Part shown: positions 1-5,988 of the stretch, piece by piece
How positions within the stretch are numbered: the stretch's first letter is position 1
Layout of the letters: every line of letters starts with the position of its first letter
Origin: Gammaproteobacteria bacterium
Lineage (GTDB): Bacteria > Pseudomonadota > Gammaproteobacteria > S012-40
Assembly: GCA_015491615.1 (NCBI GenBank)
Contig: WFVN01000179.1
Location: forward strand, 1 to 6,118
Direction: 5' to 3'
Length of the DNA stretch: 6,118 bases
Notes under the pieces: model-generated
What the model was told of the DNA's origin: nothing
Database searches by the model: none
Seen by the model: the letters and a program-made list of their open reading frames with translations, nothing else
Translations under genes and position numbers: made by a program

Positions 1-556
1 GCACGGCCTGGTCGTTCTCGCCCCGGGTGAGGGCGGCGCGGGCCCGACGATAGAGGGCCTCGGCACGATCGACGACGGCCTCGCCCCGGGTGGACGGGAT
101 GCCCGCATCCGTGGTAGCGGGGGCCGCGCCCACCCCCAGGAGGCGTACACGTAGGGTCTTGCGCGCCGGCGCGCGCTCGTCGGGGACCTCGAACTCCACC
201 ACCTGCGCAAAACGCAACACCAGGAAGGGGCCACCGCGCACGTTGCCTTCGTATACCACTTCCACCAGGGGGGCGGCTTGGGAAGGGGCGGAAAGGCGCT
301 CGCGGCGTTTTATGGCTGGCTCTTCCCCGCGCGCCTGAAGTTGTAACTGCAACACTTCCCCGCGTCGGCGCGGGAAATGACGACGTACGGCGAAGGGGTG
401 CCGGAGGGTGACGATGAGCTCCACGCCCTGCTCCACGGGACGCATCGTGACCGCATCGAGAATTTCGCCGGCGCGCGCGGGGACGGTCGCGAGCAAGGCG
501 AAGACGAGGCCGAACAGGACGAAGGGACGCATGCCTTTCGTTTCGATCGGCCTCAC
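1..556 (-). CDS. Exported AMIN-like/TPR protein, C-terminus cut by window edge
   Basis: The reading frame is open from the start to base 1, giving about 185 visible residues. It begins with a clear Sec signal peptide: a hydrophobic stretch VLFGLVFALLATV ending in PARA|GE. A beta-rich region follows, with a GVELIVTLRHPFAVRRHFP segment and later a YEGNVRGGPFLVLRFAQ segment. This resembles the AMIN-like N-terminal domain of exported proteobacterial TPR proteins. The last visible residues (AEALYRRARAALTRGENDQAV region) look like the first helix of a TPR. I chose a GTG start at 556 because it overlaps the cytochrome stop as GTGA and has a GGAGAGAGG Shine-Dalgarno 10 bases upstream. ATG at 532 gives a shorter, equally good signal peptide but its purine run lies only one base away. 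It sits last of the visible genes in the cytochrome operon, so a role in assembling or scaffolding the cytochrome is possible. Family assignment is from remembered patterns; the function is unknown. Confidence 0.75.
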   Translation of the reverse strand, partial: MRPIETKGMRPFVLFGLVFALLATVPARAGEILDAVTMRPVEQGVELIVTLRHPFAVRRHFPRRRGEVLQLQLQARGEEPAIKRRERLSAPSQAAPLVEVVYEGNVRGGPFLVLRFAQVVEFEVPDERAPARKTLRVRLLGVGAAPATTDAGIPSTRGEAVVDRAEALYRRARAALTRGENDQAV

Positions 557-2100
557 GGAGACTTGACCTCTCTCCAATCGGAGGTCACGTGACAATGGCC
601 GCAGTCGCGACCGAAACCACCCTCGTGGACGTCGTCGCCCTCGTGACAGGTAACGCAGTCGGTCTCCAGACGAACTTCTTCCTCCACCGGCTGAGTGTGG
701 CAGGCGTGGCAGTCCAAATCCCGATGAGCGCCGGTGAGGGGGTAGTCGGTCTGGCGACTGTGATCGAAGGTCCACAGACGCCAGTCGGTGGCGTTGTGGC
801 ACTGGGCGCAGTCACCGCCCAGACGCCCGCCGTGGGCCCGTGCATCGTCGCGCCCGTGGCAACGTACGCAGGCGCGGGGAGTGCCCTGGAATTCGGGGCT
901 CAGGTGACAGGCCTCACAAGGCACGACCCGATGCATCCCCAAGAGCGGGAAGTCGGTGAGGTCGTGGTCGAAACGCACATCCACGACCCAGGACCGGCTA
1001 CCGTGGCAGTCACCGCAACGCTGGCCCTGTTGACCGCCGTGGCGGTCGTCCCCCTGGTGACACGAGAAACAGTCACGCGGCAACGACTGGTGCAAGGAAC
1101 CACGATGGCACTGTCCGCAGGCGAGGGCACGGTGGGCGCCTTCCAGAGGGTAGTCGGTGTCGCGCCGGTGGTCGAAGGTGGTACGCACCCAGGACTTGGA
1201 CAAATGGCATTCCTGGCAGGCCTCGCCGTAGAGACCGTTGTGGGCGTCCTCCCGCTCGTGACAAGCGCGGCAGGCGATTTCGCGCGGGGCACGCACGTCG
1301 TCCCCGTGGCAGGCAGCACAGGGAACCATGGCGTGGCGACCTTCCAAGGGATAGTCGGTGTCACGGTCGTGGTCGAAATCGGGCCGGCGCCATTGGTCCT
1401 GACCGTGGCAGTCCTGGCAAGCCTCGCCGTTGGCGCCGCGGTGCACGTCGTCGAGGTCGTGGCAGGCATTGCAGGCCTTGGGGGTGCGGGCGTAACGGGC
1501 ATTGGCATGGCAGCGTTCGCAGTCGGCCTCCACATGTCCCCCCTCTAGGGAAAACCCGGTGCGATCGTGGTCGAAGCGCCAGGCGCCCCAGCCGACGGGG
1601 GTGTGGCAGTCGCCACAATCGCCGAGGCGCCCCATGTGCCAATCGTCCTTACGGTGACAATCGCGGCAGGCGTGGGGAGCCTCCCGGTAGGCACGCCCGG
1701 CCTCGTGGCAGGCGCTGCAGGAGACGACGTGGTGTGCCCCGGCGAGAGGGAAATCGGTGGCACGGTGGTCGAAGGAATCGACGTCGAAGAGGACGATGCG
1801 CGCGTCGCGCCCTCGATGATCGCTATGGCAGTGGCGGCATTCCAGGGTGCTTGCGGCACGGTCACGGCCGTGGAAACCGGTGCCGGCCTGGAGATCGGCA
1901 TCGATCGCTCCATGGCAGGCGCGGCAACGCTCGTCCTGCCCCCCCTCCTTGAAACGCACGTGACAAGCACCGCAGTCGTTCTCCAATTCGGCGTGCGCAC
2001 GCACCAACTCGCCGGGCATGGCCAGGCGCTCGGAAGGGGCAGCGGCCATCGCGACCTGGGCGCTCCACAGCGCCAGGGATAAGAACAGAAACCAAGGCAT
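553..2100 (-). CDS. Periplasmic 21-haem c-type cytochrome (cytochrome c3-like family)
   Basis: The 515-residue protein starts with a hydrophobic signal sequence (MPWFLFLSLALWSAQVAMA, cleavage near residue 19) and contains 21 CXXCH motifs, at residues 43, 59, 88, 128, 145, 162, 194, 210, 228, 261, 277, 295, 328, 344, 362, 395, 411, 431, 464, 482 and 500. That is about one haem per 23 mature residues. Hemes 1-3 form an N-terminal module; hemes 4-21 lie in six tandem modules of the form FDH..TD(F/Y)PL.G.H....C..CH...C..CH..DD.H.G..G..C..CH....W. The expected role is periplasmic electron storage or transfer; donor and acceptor cannot be read from the sequence. Start: ATG overlaps the preceding small gene's stop as TGATG and has only a weak Shine-Dalgarno, suggesting translational coupling. 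The signal lacks an N-terminal positive charge; GTG at 2133 would add arginines but has no visible ribosome site. The frame stays open to 2406, but that extension has no signal-like features. Confidence 0.95.
   Translation of the reverse strand: MPWFLFLSLALWSAQVAMAAAPSERLAMPGELVRAHAELENDCGACHVRFKEGGQDERCRACHGAIDADLQAGTGFHGRDRAASTLECRHCHSDHRGRDARIVLFDVDSFDHRATDFPLAGAHHVVSCSACHEAGRAYREAPHACRDCHRKDDWHMGRLGDCGDCHTPVGWGAWRFDHDRTGFSLEGGHVEADCERCHANARYARTPKACNACHDLDDVHRGANGEACQDCHGQDQWRRPDFDHDRDTDYPLEGRHAMVPCAACHGDDVRAPREIACRACHEREDAHNGLYGEACQECHLSKSWVRTTFDHRRDTDYPLEGAHRALACGQCHRGSLHQSLPRDCFSCHQGDDRHGGQQGQRCGDCHGSRSWVVDVRFDHDLTDFPLLGMHRVVPCEACHLSPEFQGTPRACVRCHGRDDARAHGGRLGGDCAQCHNATDWRLWTFDHSRQTDYPLTGAHRDLDCHACHTQPVEEEVRLETDCVTCHEGDDVHEGGFGRDCGHCHVTSDWREVKSP
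556..1773 (-). repeat. Six tandem three-haem modules inside the cytochrome gene
   Basis: Each unit starts at a conserved Phe-Asp-His, at base positions 1773, 1575, 1377, 1176, 972 and 768 reading leftward. Unit lengths are 66, 66, 67, 68 and 68 residues, the last running to the C-terminus. Every unit has three CXXCH sites, three conserved non-motif histidines (FDH, G.H and DD.H) and usually a Trp after the third haem. The nucleotide sequences have diverged between units, so the duplications look old and maintained at protein level rather than recent slippage. Unit 5 carries a two-residue insertion before its third histidine (DDARAH). Confidence 0.9.
567..575 (-). promoter_or_regulatory. Shine-Dalgarno for the left-edge gene, inside the cytochrome 3' end
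   Basis: On the minus strand this reads GGAGAGAGG, ten bases before a GTG that overlaps the cytochrome TGA stop. It lies within the cytochrome's final codons and forces an AGA arginine codon, an uncommon choice in a GC-rich gene. That makes selection for ribosome binding plausible and supports the GTG start at 556 over ATG at 532. Confidence 0.5.
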
Positions 2101-2333
2101 CAGTCCATGTACACCGCGAGGACGTGGGCCCACGCGACGAGCAAGATGCACACCAGTGGGACATGCGCCATGCGCCAGTGCGCGAGCGAGTGACGGACCG
2201 GCGACGACAACGGCAGGAAACGATGACCAGGGTACCGTTGCGGAGACGATCGAAGGCCCGTTCGCTCCCGTCCCCTGATGGCCTCCGGGGGGAGCGGATC
2301 GACGCCGACCACTTGCGGGGTCTCTCGACTCAA
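2100..2333 (-). CDS. Small single-helix membrane protein, coupled to the cytochrome
   Basis: I do not recognise a named family. From a TTG start at 2333 the product is 77 residues: a hydrophilic, proline- and arginine-rich segment (1-48), then RHSLAHWRMAH, then one hydrophobic helix (about 57-75, HVPLVCILLVAWAHVLAVY) ending in Met-Asp. The TTG has a strong AGAGGA Shine-Dalgarno seven bases upstream, and the stop overlaps the cytochrome ATG as TGATG. Both argue that it is translated and coupled to the cytochrome. By the positive-inside rule the N-terminus should be cytoplasmic and the C-terminus periplasmic. His57 and His70 are 13 residues apart in or at the edge of the helix, close to the spacing of haem-ligand pairs in membrane b-type cytochromes, so a haem-binding or anchoring role for an oligomer is conceivable. 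It could instead be the surviving C-terminus of a larger membrane protein. The frame is open back to TTG at 2384. Confidence 0.55.
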   Translation of the reverse strand: MSRETPQVVGVDPLPPEAIRGRERTGLRSSPQRYPGHRFLPLSSPVRHSLAHWRMAHVPLVCILLVAWAHVLAVYMD

Positions 2334-2340
2334 GGGTAGA

Positions 2341-2346
2341 TCCTCT
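2341..2346 (-). promoter_or_regulatory. Shine-Dalgarno deciding the small membrane gene's TTG start
   Basis: The minus strand reads AGAGGA, separated by seven bases from TTG at 2333. It is the best ribosome-binding site in this part of the window and favours this start over the farther TTG at 2384, which has none at a suitable distance. Confidence 0.5.
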
Positions 2347-2409
2347 GAATCGTCCGTCGGGCCCGTTTTGGAACGCCCCGGCAACCCGACGAGGTTTTCC
2401 CTTCAAGAA

Positions 2410-2439
2410 GTTATCGACCGTGGATTAATTCGCCGTTAA
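2410..2439 (-). promoter_or_regulatory. Candidate sigma70-type promoter for the cytochrome operon
   Basis: On the minus strand a TTAACG (-35-like, 2434-2439) is followed after 18 bases by GATAAC (-10-like, 2410-2415). Each matches the sigma70 consensus at four of six positions. The patch is distinctly AT-rich compared with its surroundings and lies about 64 bases before the AGAGGA ribosome site, so it is the best-placed promoter for the small gene, the cytochrome and the left-edge gene. The boxes are weak matches and no experimental start is known. Confidence 0.3.
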
Positions 2440-2441
2440 TC
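2423..2441. promoter_or_regulatory. Inverted repeat, possible operator
   Basis: GATTAA (2423-2428) and TTAATC (2436-2441) form a perfect 6-bp inverted repeat with a 7-bp spacer TTCGCCG. It overlaps the putative -35 box and part of the spacer of the candidate promoter, the usual position of a repressor site. It does not match the FNR (TTGAT-N4-ATCAA) or CRP consensus. The regulator is unknown. Confidence 0.3.
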
Positions 2442-2522
2442 TTGCCGGCTGCCTTCCTCCGTCCGCCTCTTGGTCGCGACTCAAGGTCCCCGGATGAAGG
2501 GGACGCAGCGAACGAACCTCGT

Positions 2523-4706
2523 TTACACGGTTCCGTCCGAGCCCTGATCGTGTCGGTCGCGGATTTTGGCGAGCAGTCCGCGTGCCCGGCGATGGCCGCT
2601 GGCGGCCGCCCGCTGCAGCCATTCGAGGGCACGGGCCACGTCTTTCTCTCCCAACTCGCCGGTCCAGTAGAGCCCACCGAGGCGGAACTGGGCATCGGCG
2701 TGGCCTTGGCGGGCCGCTTTCTCGAACCATTTCGCGGCCTGGACTGGGTTCTTGGGCACGCCGTCGCCGTTGGCGAACATGAGACCGATGTTGAATTGAA
2801 CGGCGGCCGGGGAAGGGGCGCCGGCGTTCATCTCGGCGGCAGGGGACGACCCTTCCAGGGGGGGCGTCTCTTTCGATGTGGCCGGAGCTGTTCCGGGCCC
2901 GAAACGGGGGGCAGCGGGCAGATGCGGCTCTTCAGGGAGGGGAGCGGCACCGTGCCGGCACACGTCTCGCCCCCGAACGAAGTGACGAGGCCCAGTGACG
3001 GCAAGGGGAACGAATGCGCCATCGGCGAGGGGAGCAATCGATCTGTGATCACCGTCCGCGCGCGCGGCGAGGGGATCGCCGGCCATCGCCCGGGCAGCCG
3101 CGAGCTCCCGAGAACGCACCGAGGACGCTTGCACCGCCGGAGGGACATCCGTCTCCCCGCCATCACCATCTTGTTTGCGCAAGTCACGCACAGGAACCGC
3201 CCCCCCTCCGGCCCTGCGCTCCTGCGCCGCGAACGGGTTGTGGCCACGGCGCCGGGGCGGCACCAGGAACCGTCGCCTGCGGCGACGAAAGCGCCACCAG
3301 GCCAGAAAACCGACACTACCGATGAGCGCCACGGTGACCGTCGCGGGAAACCAACGTTCCGCCATCCATGCCTCCGCCCCGGAGCGCTCGTTCTCGGCGC
3401 CCCCTTCCGCCGTGGGCTCCACCGGCATCGGTATCGAGGCCACCTCGACGCCCATGAGGGCGGCCAACTGGTACCAACGTCGCGCCTGAACAACGTCCGC
3501 CACCACCCCGCGGCCGGTCTCGAAGATCCGCCCGAGGAGGTAGAAGGCCTGCGGGTCCCAGGCGAGGGCCCGCTCCCTGGCCCAGTCCAGGAGGATGCTG
3601 CCATGCAAGGGCAAGGCGCCGAATTCGCCGCTCGCCAGGTACAGATAGCTCTGCGCCGGGAGGTAACCCTGCTCGGCGGAGCGACGCATCCAGGCCATGC
3701 CCCGTTGGCGGTCCTTGGGTAGGCCACGTCCTTGCAGATACAACACCGCGAGGGCGAACTGAGCCTCCATGTCGCCGGCCTCCGCGGCCCGCCGATAGGC
3801 CGCCACCAAGTCGCGCAGACGCACGGGGTCATCGGTGCGGACCTGAAAAACGTTGTCGGGCAAGGACATCACCGGCGACCCGCTCCCGGATTCGACACGC
3901 ATCACCGCGGAGGGTACCTTGATCGTTCCTCCCGTCGCCGCCGGGGAAGACGGCGCCTCCGCCGCCTCCACTAGCAGAGACTGGAGGTGTTCCAGGGCGA
4001 TCTCGTCCCCCTCCCATACCGCCTCGCGCAGACGCCCGATGAGACGCACGGCGGTATCGTCCAAAGGACCGCGGGCATCGAGTACGTCCTGCACCAAGGC
4101 CTCGGCCACAGGGTTGCCGTTGCGTGCCGCCTCCCGAAGCCAACGCACCCCGGCGGCCGGATCGGGAGGGCCACCGGCACCCACCACCAGCATCATTCCC
4201 AGACGCAGTTGCGCCCCGTCGTGGTCGGCTTTGGCGGCACGCGCAAACCAGCGGCGTGCCGCGGCTTCGTCCCGAGCCGTACCCCAACCGCTCTCCAGGG
4301 CATGGGCGTAGTTGAACTGAGCCTCCGGATCCCCCTCCTCGGCCGCTTCCCGGAACCAGTCCACCGCCACCGACTCGCCCTCCACCTGGACCTCGGCCCC
4401 GGTGAGTTCCTCCAGGCGCGCCCTCGCCTCGGCATGCCCCTGGGCGGCCGCCTTGCGGTAGTACTCCTTGGCCTGTTCCACGTCCAGGGGGACGCCCGCG
4501 CCCTCCTCCAGCATCCGCCCGTAGAGATATTGCGCTTCAGCGTTGCCCTCCATGAGCAGCGGTCGCACCAACAGGCGCGCCTCCTGGTAGTCACCGGCGG
4601 CAAAGGCGGCCTGGGCGTCCTCCAGATCGTCGGCGAAGGCGGGCACGACCAGGGCAAGTGCCCAAAAAAAGCCGATGAGTGGGCGCTGTGCGCGTTGCCT
4701 CTTCAA
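2523..4706 (-). CDS. Sel1-repeat protein with signal peptide and internal membrane helix
   Basis: The product is 727 residues from a TTG start. A signal peptide (n-region KRQRAQR, core LIGFFWALALVV, cleavage PAFA|DD near residue 25) leads into a long run of Sel1/TPR-like helical repeats, about 40-205 and 300-420, recognisable by AEAQYLYGRMLEEGAGV, PEAQFNYAHALESGWG and MEAQFALAVLYLQGRG. A hydrophobic helix at about 453-471 is followed at once by an arginine block (472-487, RFRRRRRRF). A low-complexity, Pro/Ala/Arg-rich linker of some 150 residues comes next, then two more Sel1 repeats (about 636-709, with VQFNIGLMFANGDGV and ADAQFRLGGLYWTGE). Charge predicts the large N-terminal part in the periplasm and the C-terminal repeats in the cytoplasm. 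Sel1 solenoids usually bind proteins; the partner here is unknown. Start: TTG at 4706 is preferred because it gives an ideal signal peptide and has GGGGA eight bases upstream; TTG at 4754 has no ribosome site. The gene lies upstream of and codirectional with the cytochrome group. Confidence 0.85.
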   Translation of the reverse strand: MKRQRAQRPLIGFFWALALVVPAFADDLEDAQAAFAAGDYQEARLLVRPLLMEGNAEAQYLYGRMLEEGAGVPLDVEQAKEYYRKAAAQGHAEARARLEELTGAEVQVEGESVAVDWFREAAEEGDPEAQFNYAHALESGWGTARDEAAARRWFARAAKADHDGAQLRLGMMLVVGAGGPPDPAAGVRWLREAARNGNPVAEALVQDVLDARGPLDDTAVRLIGRLREAVWEGDEIALEHLQSLLVEAAEAPSSPAATGGTIKVPSAVMRVESGSGSPVMSLPDNVFQVRTDDPVRLRDLVAAYRRAAEAGDMEAQFALAVLYLQGRGLPKDRQRGMAWMRRSAEQGYLPAQSYLYLASGEFGALPLHGSILLDWARERALAWDPQAFYLLGRIFETGRGVVADVVQARRWYQLAALMGVEVASIPMPVEPTAEGGAENERSGAEAWMAERWFPATVTVALIGSVGFLAWWRFRRRRRRFLVPPRRRGHNPFAAQERRAGGGAVPVRDLRKQDGDGGETDVPPAVQASSVRSRELAAARAMAGDPLAARADGDHRSIAPLADGAFVPLAVTGPRHFVRGRDVCRHGAAPLPEEPHLPAAPRFGPGTAPATSKETPPLEGSSPAAEMNAGAPSPAAVQFNIGLMFANGDGVPKNPVQAAKWFEKAARQGHADAQFRLGGLYWTGELGEKDVARALEWLQRAAASGHRRARGLLAKIRDRHDQGSDGTV

Positions 4707-4708
4707 AA

Positions 4709-4720
4709 TGGGGATCCCCA
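4709..4720. promoter_or_regulatory. 12-bp palindrome over the Sel1 gene's ribosome site
   Basis: TGGGGATCCCCA is a perfect palindrome two bases before the preferred TTG start, and its left half on the minus strand supplies the GGGGA ribosome-site candidate. In mRNA it is too tight to fold on itself as a hairpin, so a DNA-binding site or chance is more likely than a translation switch. Confidence 0.2.
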
Positions 4721-4820
4721 GTACGATGCTTTGCGGTCTGTGCCCGTCCGCCAAAGTAGATCGACAGGCCCGCTCGCACCCTTAGAAAGACCTCGGCCGG
4801 ACCACCGTTCTCCGACCGCC

Positions 4821-4890
4821 TTACCGTTTGACCGAAGCGACGCCGGGACATTCCTTGCATTTCCCCGTCGTGGTCTTCAAATTACCGTTT
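4821..4890. repeat. Direct repeat TTACCGTTT in the divergent intergenic region
   Basis: TTACCGTTT occurs at 4821-4829 and again at 4882-4890, 61 bp apart, close to six helical turns, and both copies are followed within a few bases by GAA. A shorter ACCGTT lies at 4804-4809. Between the divergent Sel1 and ankyrin genes these could be regulator binding sites shared by both promoters. Nine-base repeats can also arise by chance. Confidence 0.25.
4855..4882 (+). promoter_or_regulatory. Weak candidate promoter for the ankyrin gene
   Basis: TTGCAT (4855-4860) and TCAAAT (4877-4882) are separated by 16 bases, each matching four of six sigma70 consensus positions. Transcription would start near 4889, about 30 bases before the ATG. 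Neither box is strong, and I found no better pair upstream of this gene nor a convincing one for the divergent Sel1 gene. Confidence 0.22.
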
Positions 4891-4917
4891 CGAACACACG
4901 AGATTTTCCCGCCGCGA

Positions 4918-5988
4918 ATGCCCTTCTTTCTCGCTCTCCTGTGGCTATCGATCCCCTGGCCGACCCCGGCGGAGGAACCGCTGCGTCCGGCGGTGCCCGG
5001 CGTCGCCACGCCCTTCCAGAGTTGGACGCCGCTATTGCGCGCCAGCGCGGCCGGCCAGGTACAAAAAGTCGAACGGCTGCTCGAGCGGGGGGCGAGGGTG
5101 GACGGTCGCGACGAGGAACGCCGCACCGCCCTCATGTACGCCGCCATGTACGGGCACCTGGCGGTGGCCCGGCGCCTGGTACGCGCCGGCGCCGATCCGG
5201 GTGGTCGCGATCTGGGCGGCAACACGGCCCTTCACTGGGCCGCCTGGTACGGCCACGCCGACCTGGTGGACTGGCTGGCGCGCCGGGGGGCGCCAGTGGA
5301 TGCCCTTGCGCTGGACCGTCAGACCCCCCTCCACCGCGCCGCCCGTTACGGCTTCACCGCCGCCGCCGAGGCCCTCCTTCGCCACGGGGCGAAAACGGAC
5401 CTCTACGACCAGGACGGTCGCACTCCCCTCATGGTGGCGATCCGGCACGGTCACCACACCTTCGTCAAACACTTGCTGGAATGGGGGGCCGACGCCGATC
5501 TGACCGACCCAGAAGGCCGCACCGCCCTGTGGATGGCCATCGCAAACGGGGACGACGAGGGTGCGCGACTGCTGCTGTCCTACAGTGATCGCCTGGAAAC
5601 CGCCGACCGAAGCGGGCTCACCCTCGTGCACGTGGCGGCGAAGAATGGCTTGCGGGAGATCCTGGAGCGGCTCCTGGCCCGCGGCATACCACTGAACCAC
5701 CCCGCCCTCGACAGTGGCAACACCCCCCTGCACCTAGCCGCCGCCCGCGGCCACGCCGCAGTCGTCCGCACCCTCCTGGAGCAGGGCGCGACGCGCGACC
5801 GCCGCAACCGCTTCGGCGACACCCCCCTGCACCTGGCCGCCGCCCAGGGCCATGGGGAAGTGGCGCGCCTGCTCATCGGTTTCGGCGCCCGTCGGGACCT
5901 ACGCAACGTCCTCGGCGAGACCCCCGCCGACGCCGCCGCCCACCACGGTCACGAGACCGTCGCCCGCCTCATCCTAGAGGGTGGCTGA
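4918..5988 (+). CDS. Secreted ankyrin-repeat protein, about ten repeats
   Basis: The 356-residue product opens with a hydrophobic signal sequence (MPFFLALLWLSIPWPTPA|EE, cleavage near residue 18) and is then almost entirely ankyrin repeats. They begin at about residues 35, 68, 101, 134, 167, 200, 233, 267, 300 and 333. Spacing is 33 residues except repeat 7 (34), and the last is a short cap. Repeats 8 and 9 keep the textbook core (NTPLHLAAARGH, DTPLHLAAAQGH); repeats 6 and 7 are the most divergent. There is no other domain, so this is a pure protein-binding solenoid, predicted to be periplasmic. The ATG at 4918 was chosen because it starts the signal peptide; the frame extends to a TTG at 4828 that adds a non-signal stretch. 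No clear Shine-Dalgarno precedes either. It is divergent from the Sel1 gene and convergent with ssb. The binding partner is unknown. Confidence 0.88.
   Translation: MPFFLALLWLSIPWPTPAEEPLRPAVPGVATPFQSWTPLLRASAAGQVQKVERLLERGARVDGRDEERRTALMYAAMYGHLAVARRLVRAGADPGGRDLGGNTALHWAAWYGHADLVDWLARRGAPVDALALDRQTPLHRAARYGFTAAAEALLRHGAKTDLYDQDGRTPLMVAIRHGHHTFVKHLLEWGADADLTDPEGRTALWMAIANGDDEGARLLLSYSDRLETADRSGLTLVHVAAKNGLREILERLLARGIPLNHPALDSGNTPLHLAAARGHAAVVRTLLEQGATRDRRNRFGDTPLHLAAAQGHGEVARLLIGFGARRDLRNVLGETPADAAAHHGHETVARLILEGG

Noticed and set aside
589..1548. A 319-codon open frame on the plus strand opposite the cytochrome
   Set aside because: It mirrors the haem repeats in antisense, giving a monotonous Val/Ala/Gly-rich product with no recognisable fold. 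The minus strand has 21 CXXCH motifs and a signal peptide.
600..1800. Regular recurrence of short motifs such as agtcggt about every 200 bases, suggesting a CRISPR-like or other DNA repeat array
   Set aside because: The period equals the 66-68-codon cytochrome module, the copies are imperfect, and they are explained by conserved protein residues (Thr-Asp-Tyr/Phe).
2101..2406. N-terminal extension of the cytochrome frame to a TTG at 2406
   Set aside because: The extension is Arg/Pro/Gly-rich, has no ribosome site, and would place the signal peptide internally. The same bases read better as the small membrane gene in another frame.
2486..2504. Hairpin GTCCCC-N7-GGGGAC just after the Sel1 gene, as an intrinsic terminator
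   Set aside because: The stem is only 6 bp and no T-run follows on the minus strand. It may be a weak structure but does not meet the standard for a terminator.
2442..3722. A 426-codon plus-strand open frame opposite the Sel1 gene
   Set aside because: The composition is typical of antisense to GC-rich coding sequence, with no domains or signal, while the opposite strand carries clear Sel1 repeats.
4591..4860. An 89-codon minus-strand frame with an ATG at 4860, overlapping the start of the Sel1 gene
   Set aside because: It is Arg-rich, has no domain or membrane segment, and overlaps the Sel1 signal peptide coding region in another frame.
3987..5588. A 533-codon plus-strand open frame spanning the Sel1 gene start and the ankyrin gene
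   Set aside because: It runs antisense to one well-supported gene and out of frame with another; its second half is the +1 shadow of the ankyrin repeats.
5032..5733. A 233-codon minus-strand frame opposite the ankyrin gene
   Set aside because: It is an antisense shadow with periodic composition mirroring the 33-codon ankyrin repeats and no features of its own.
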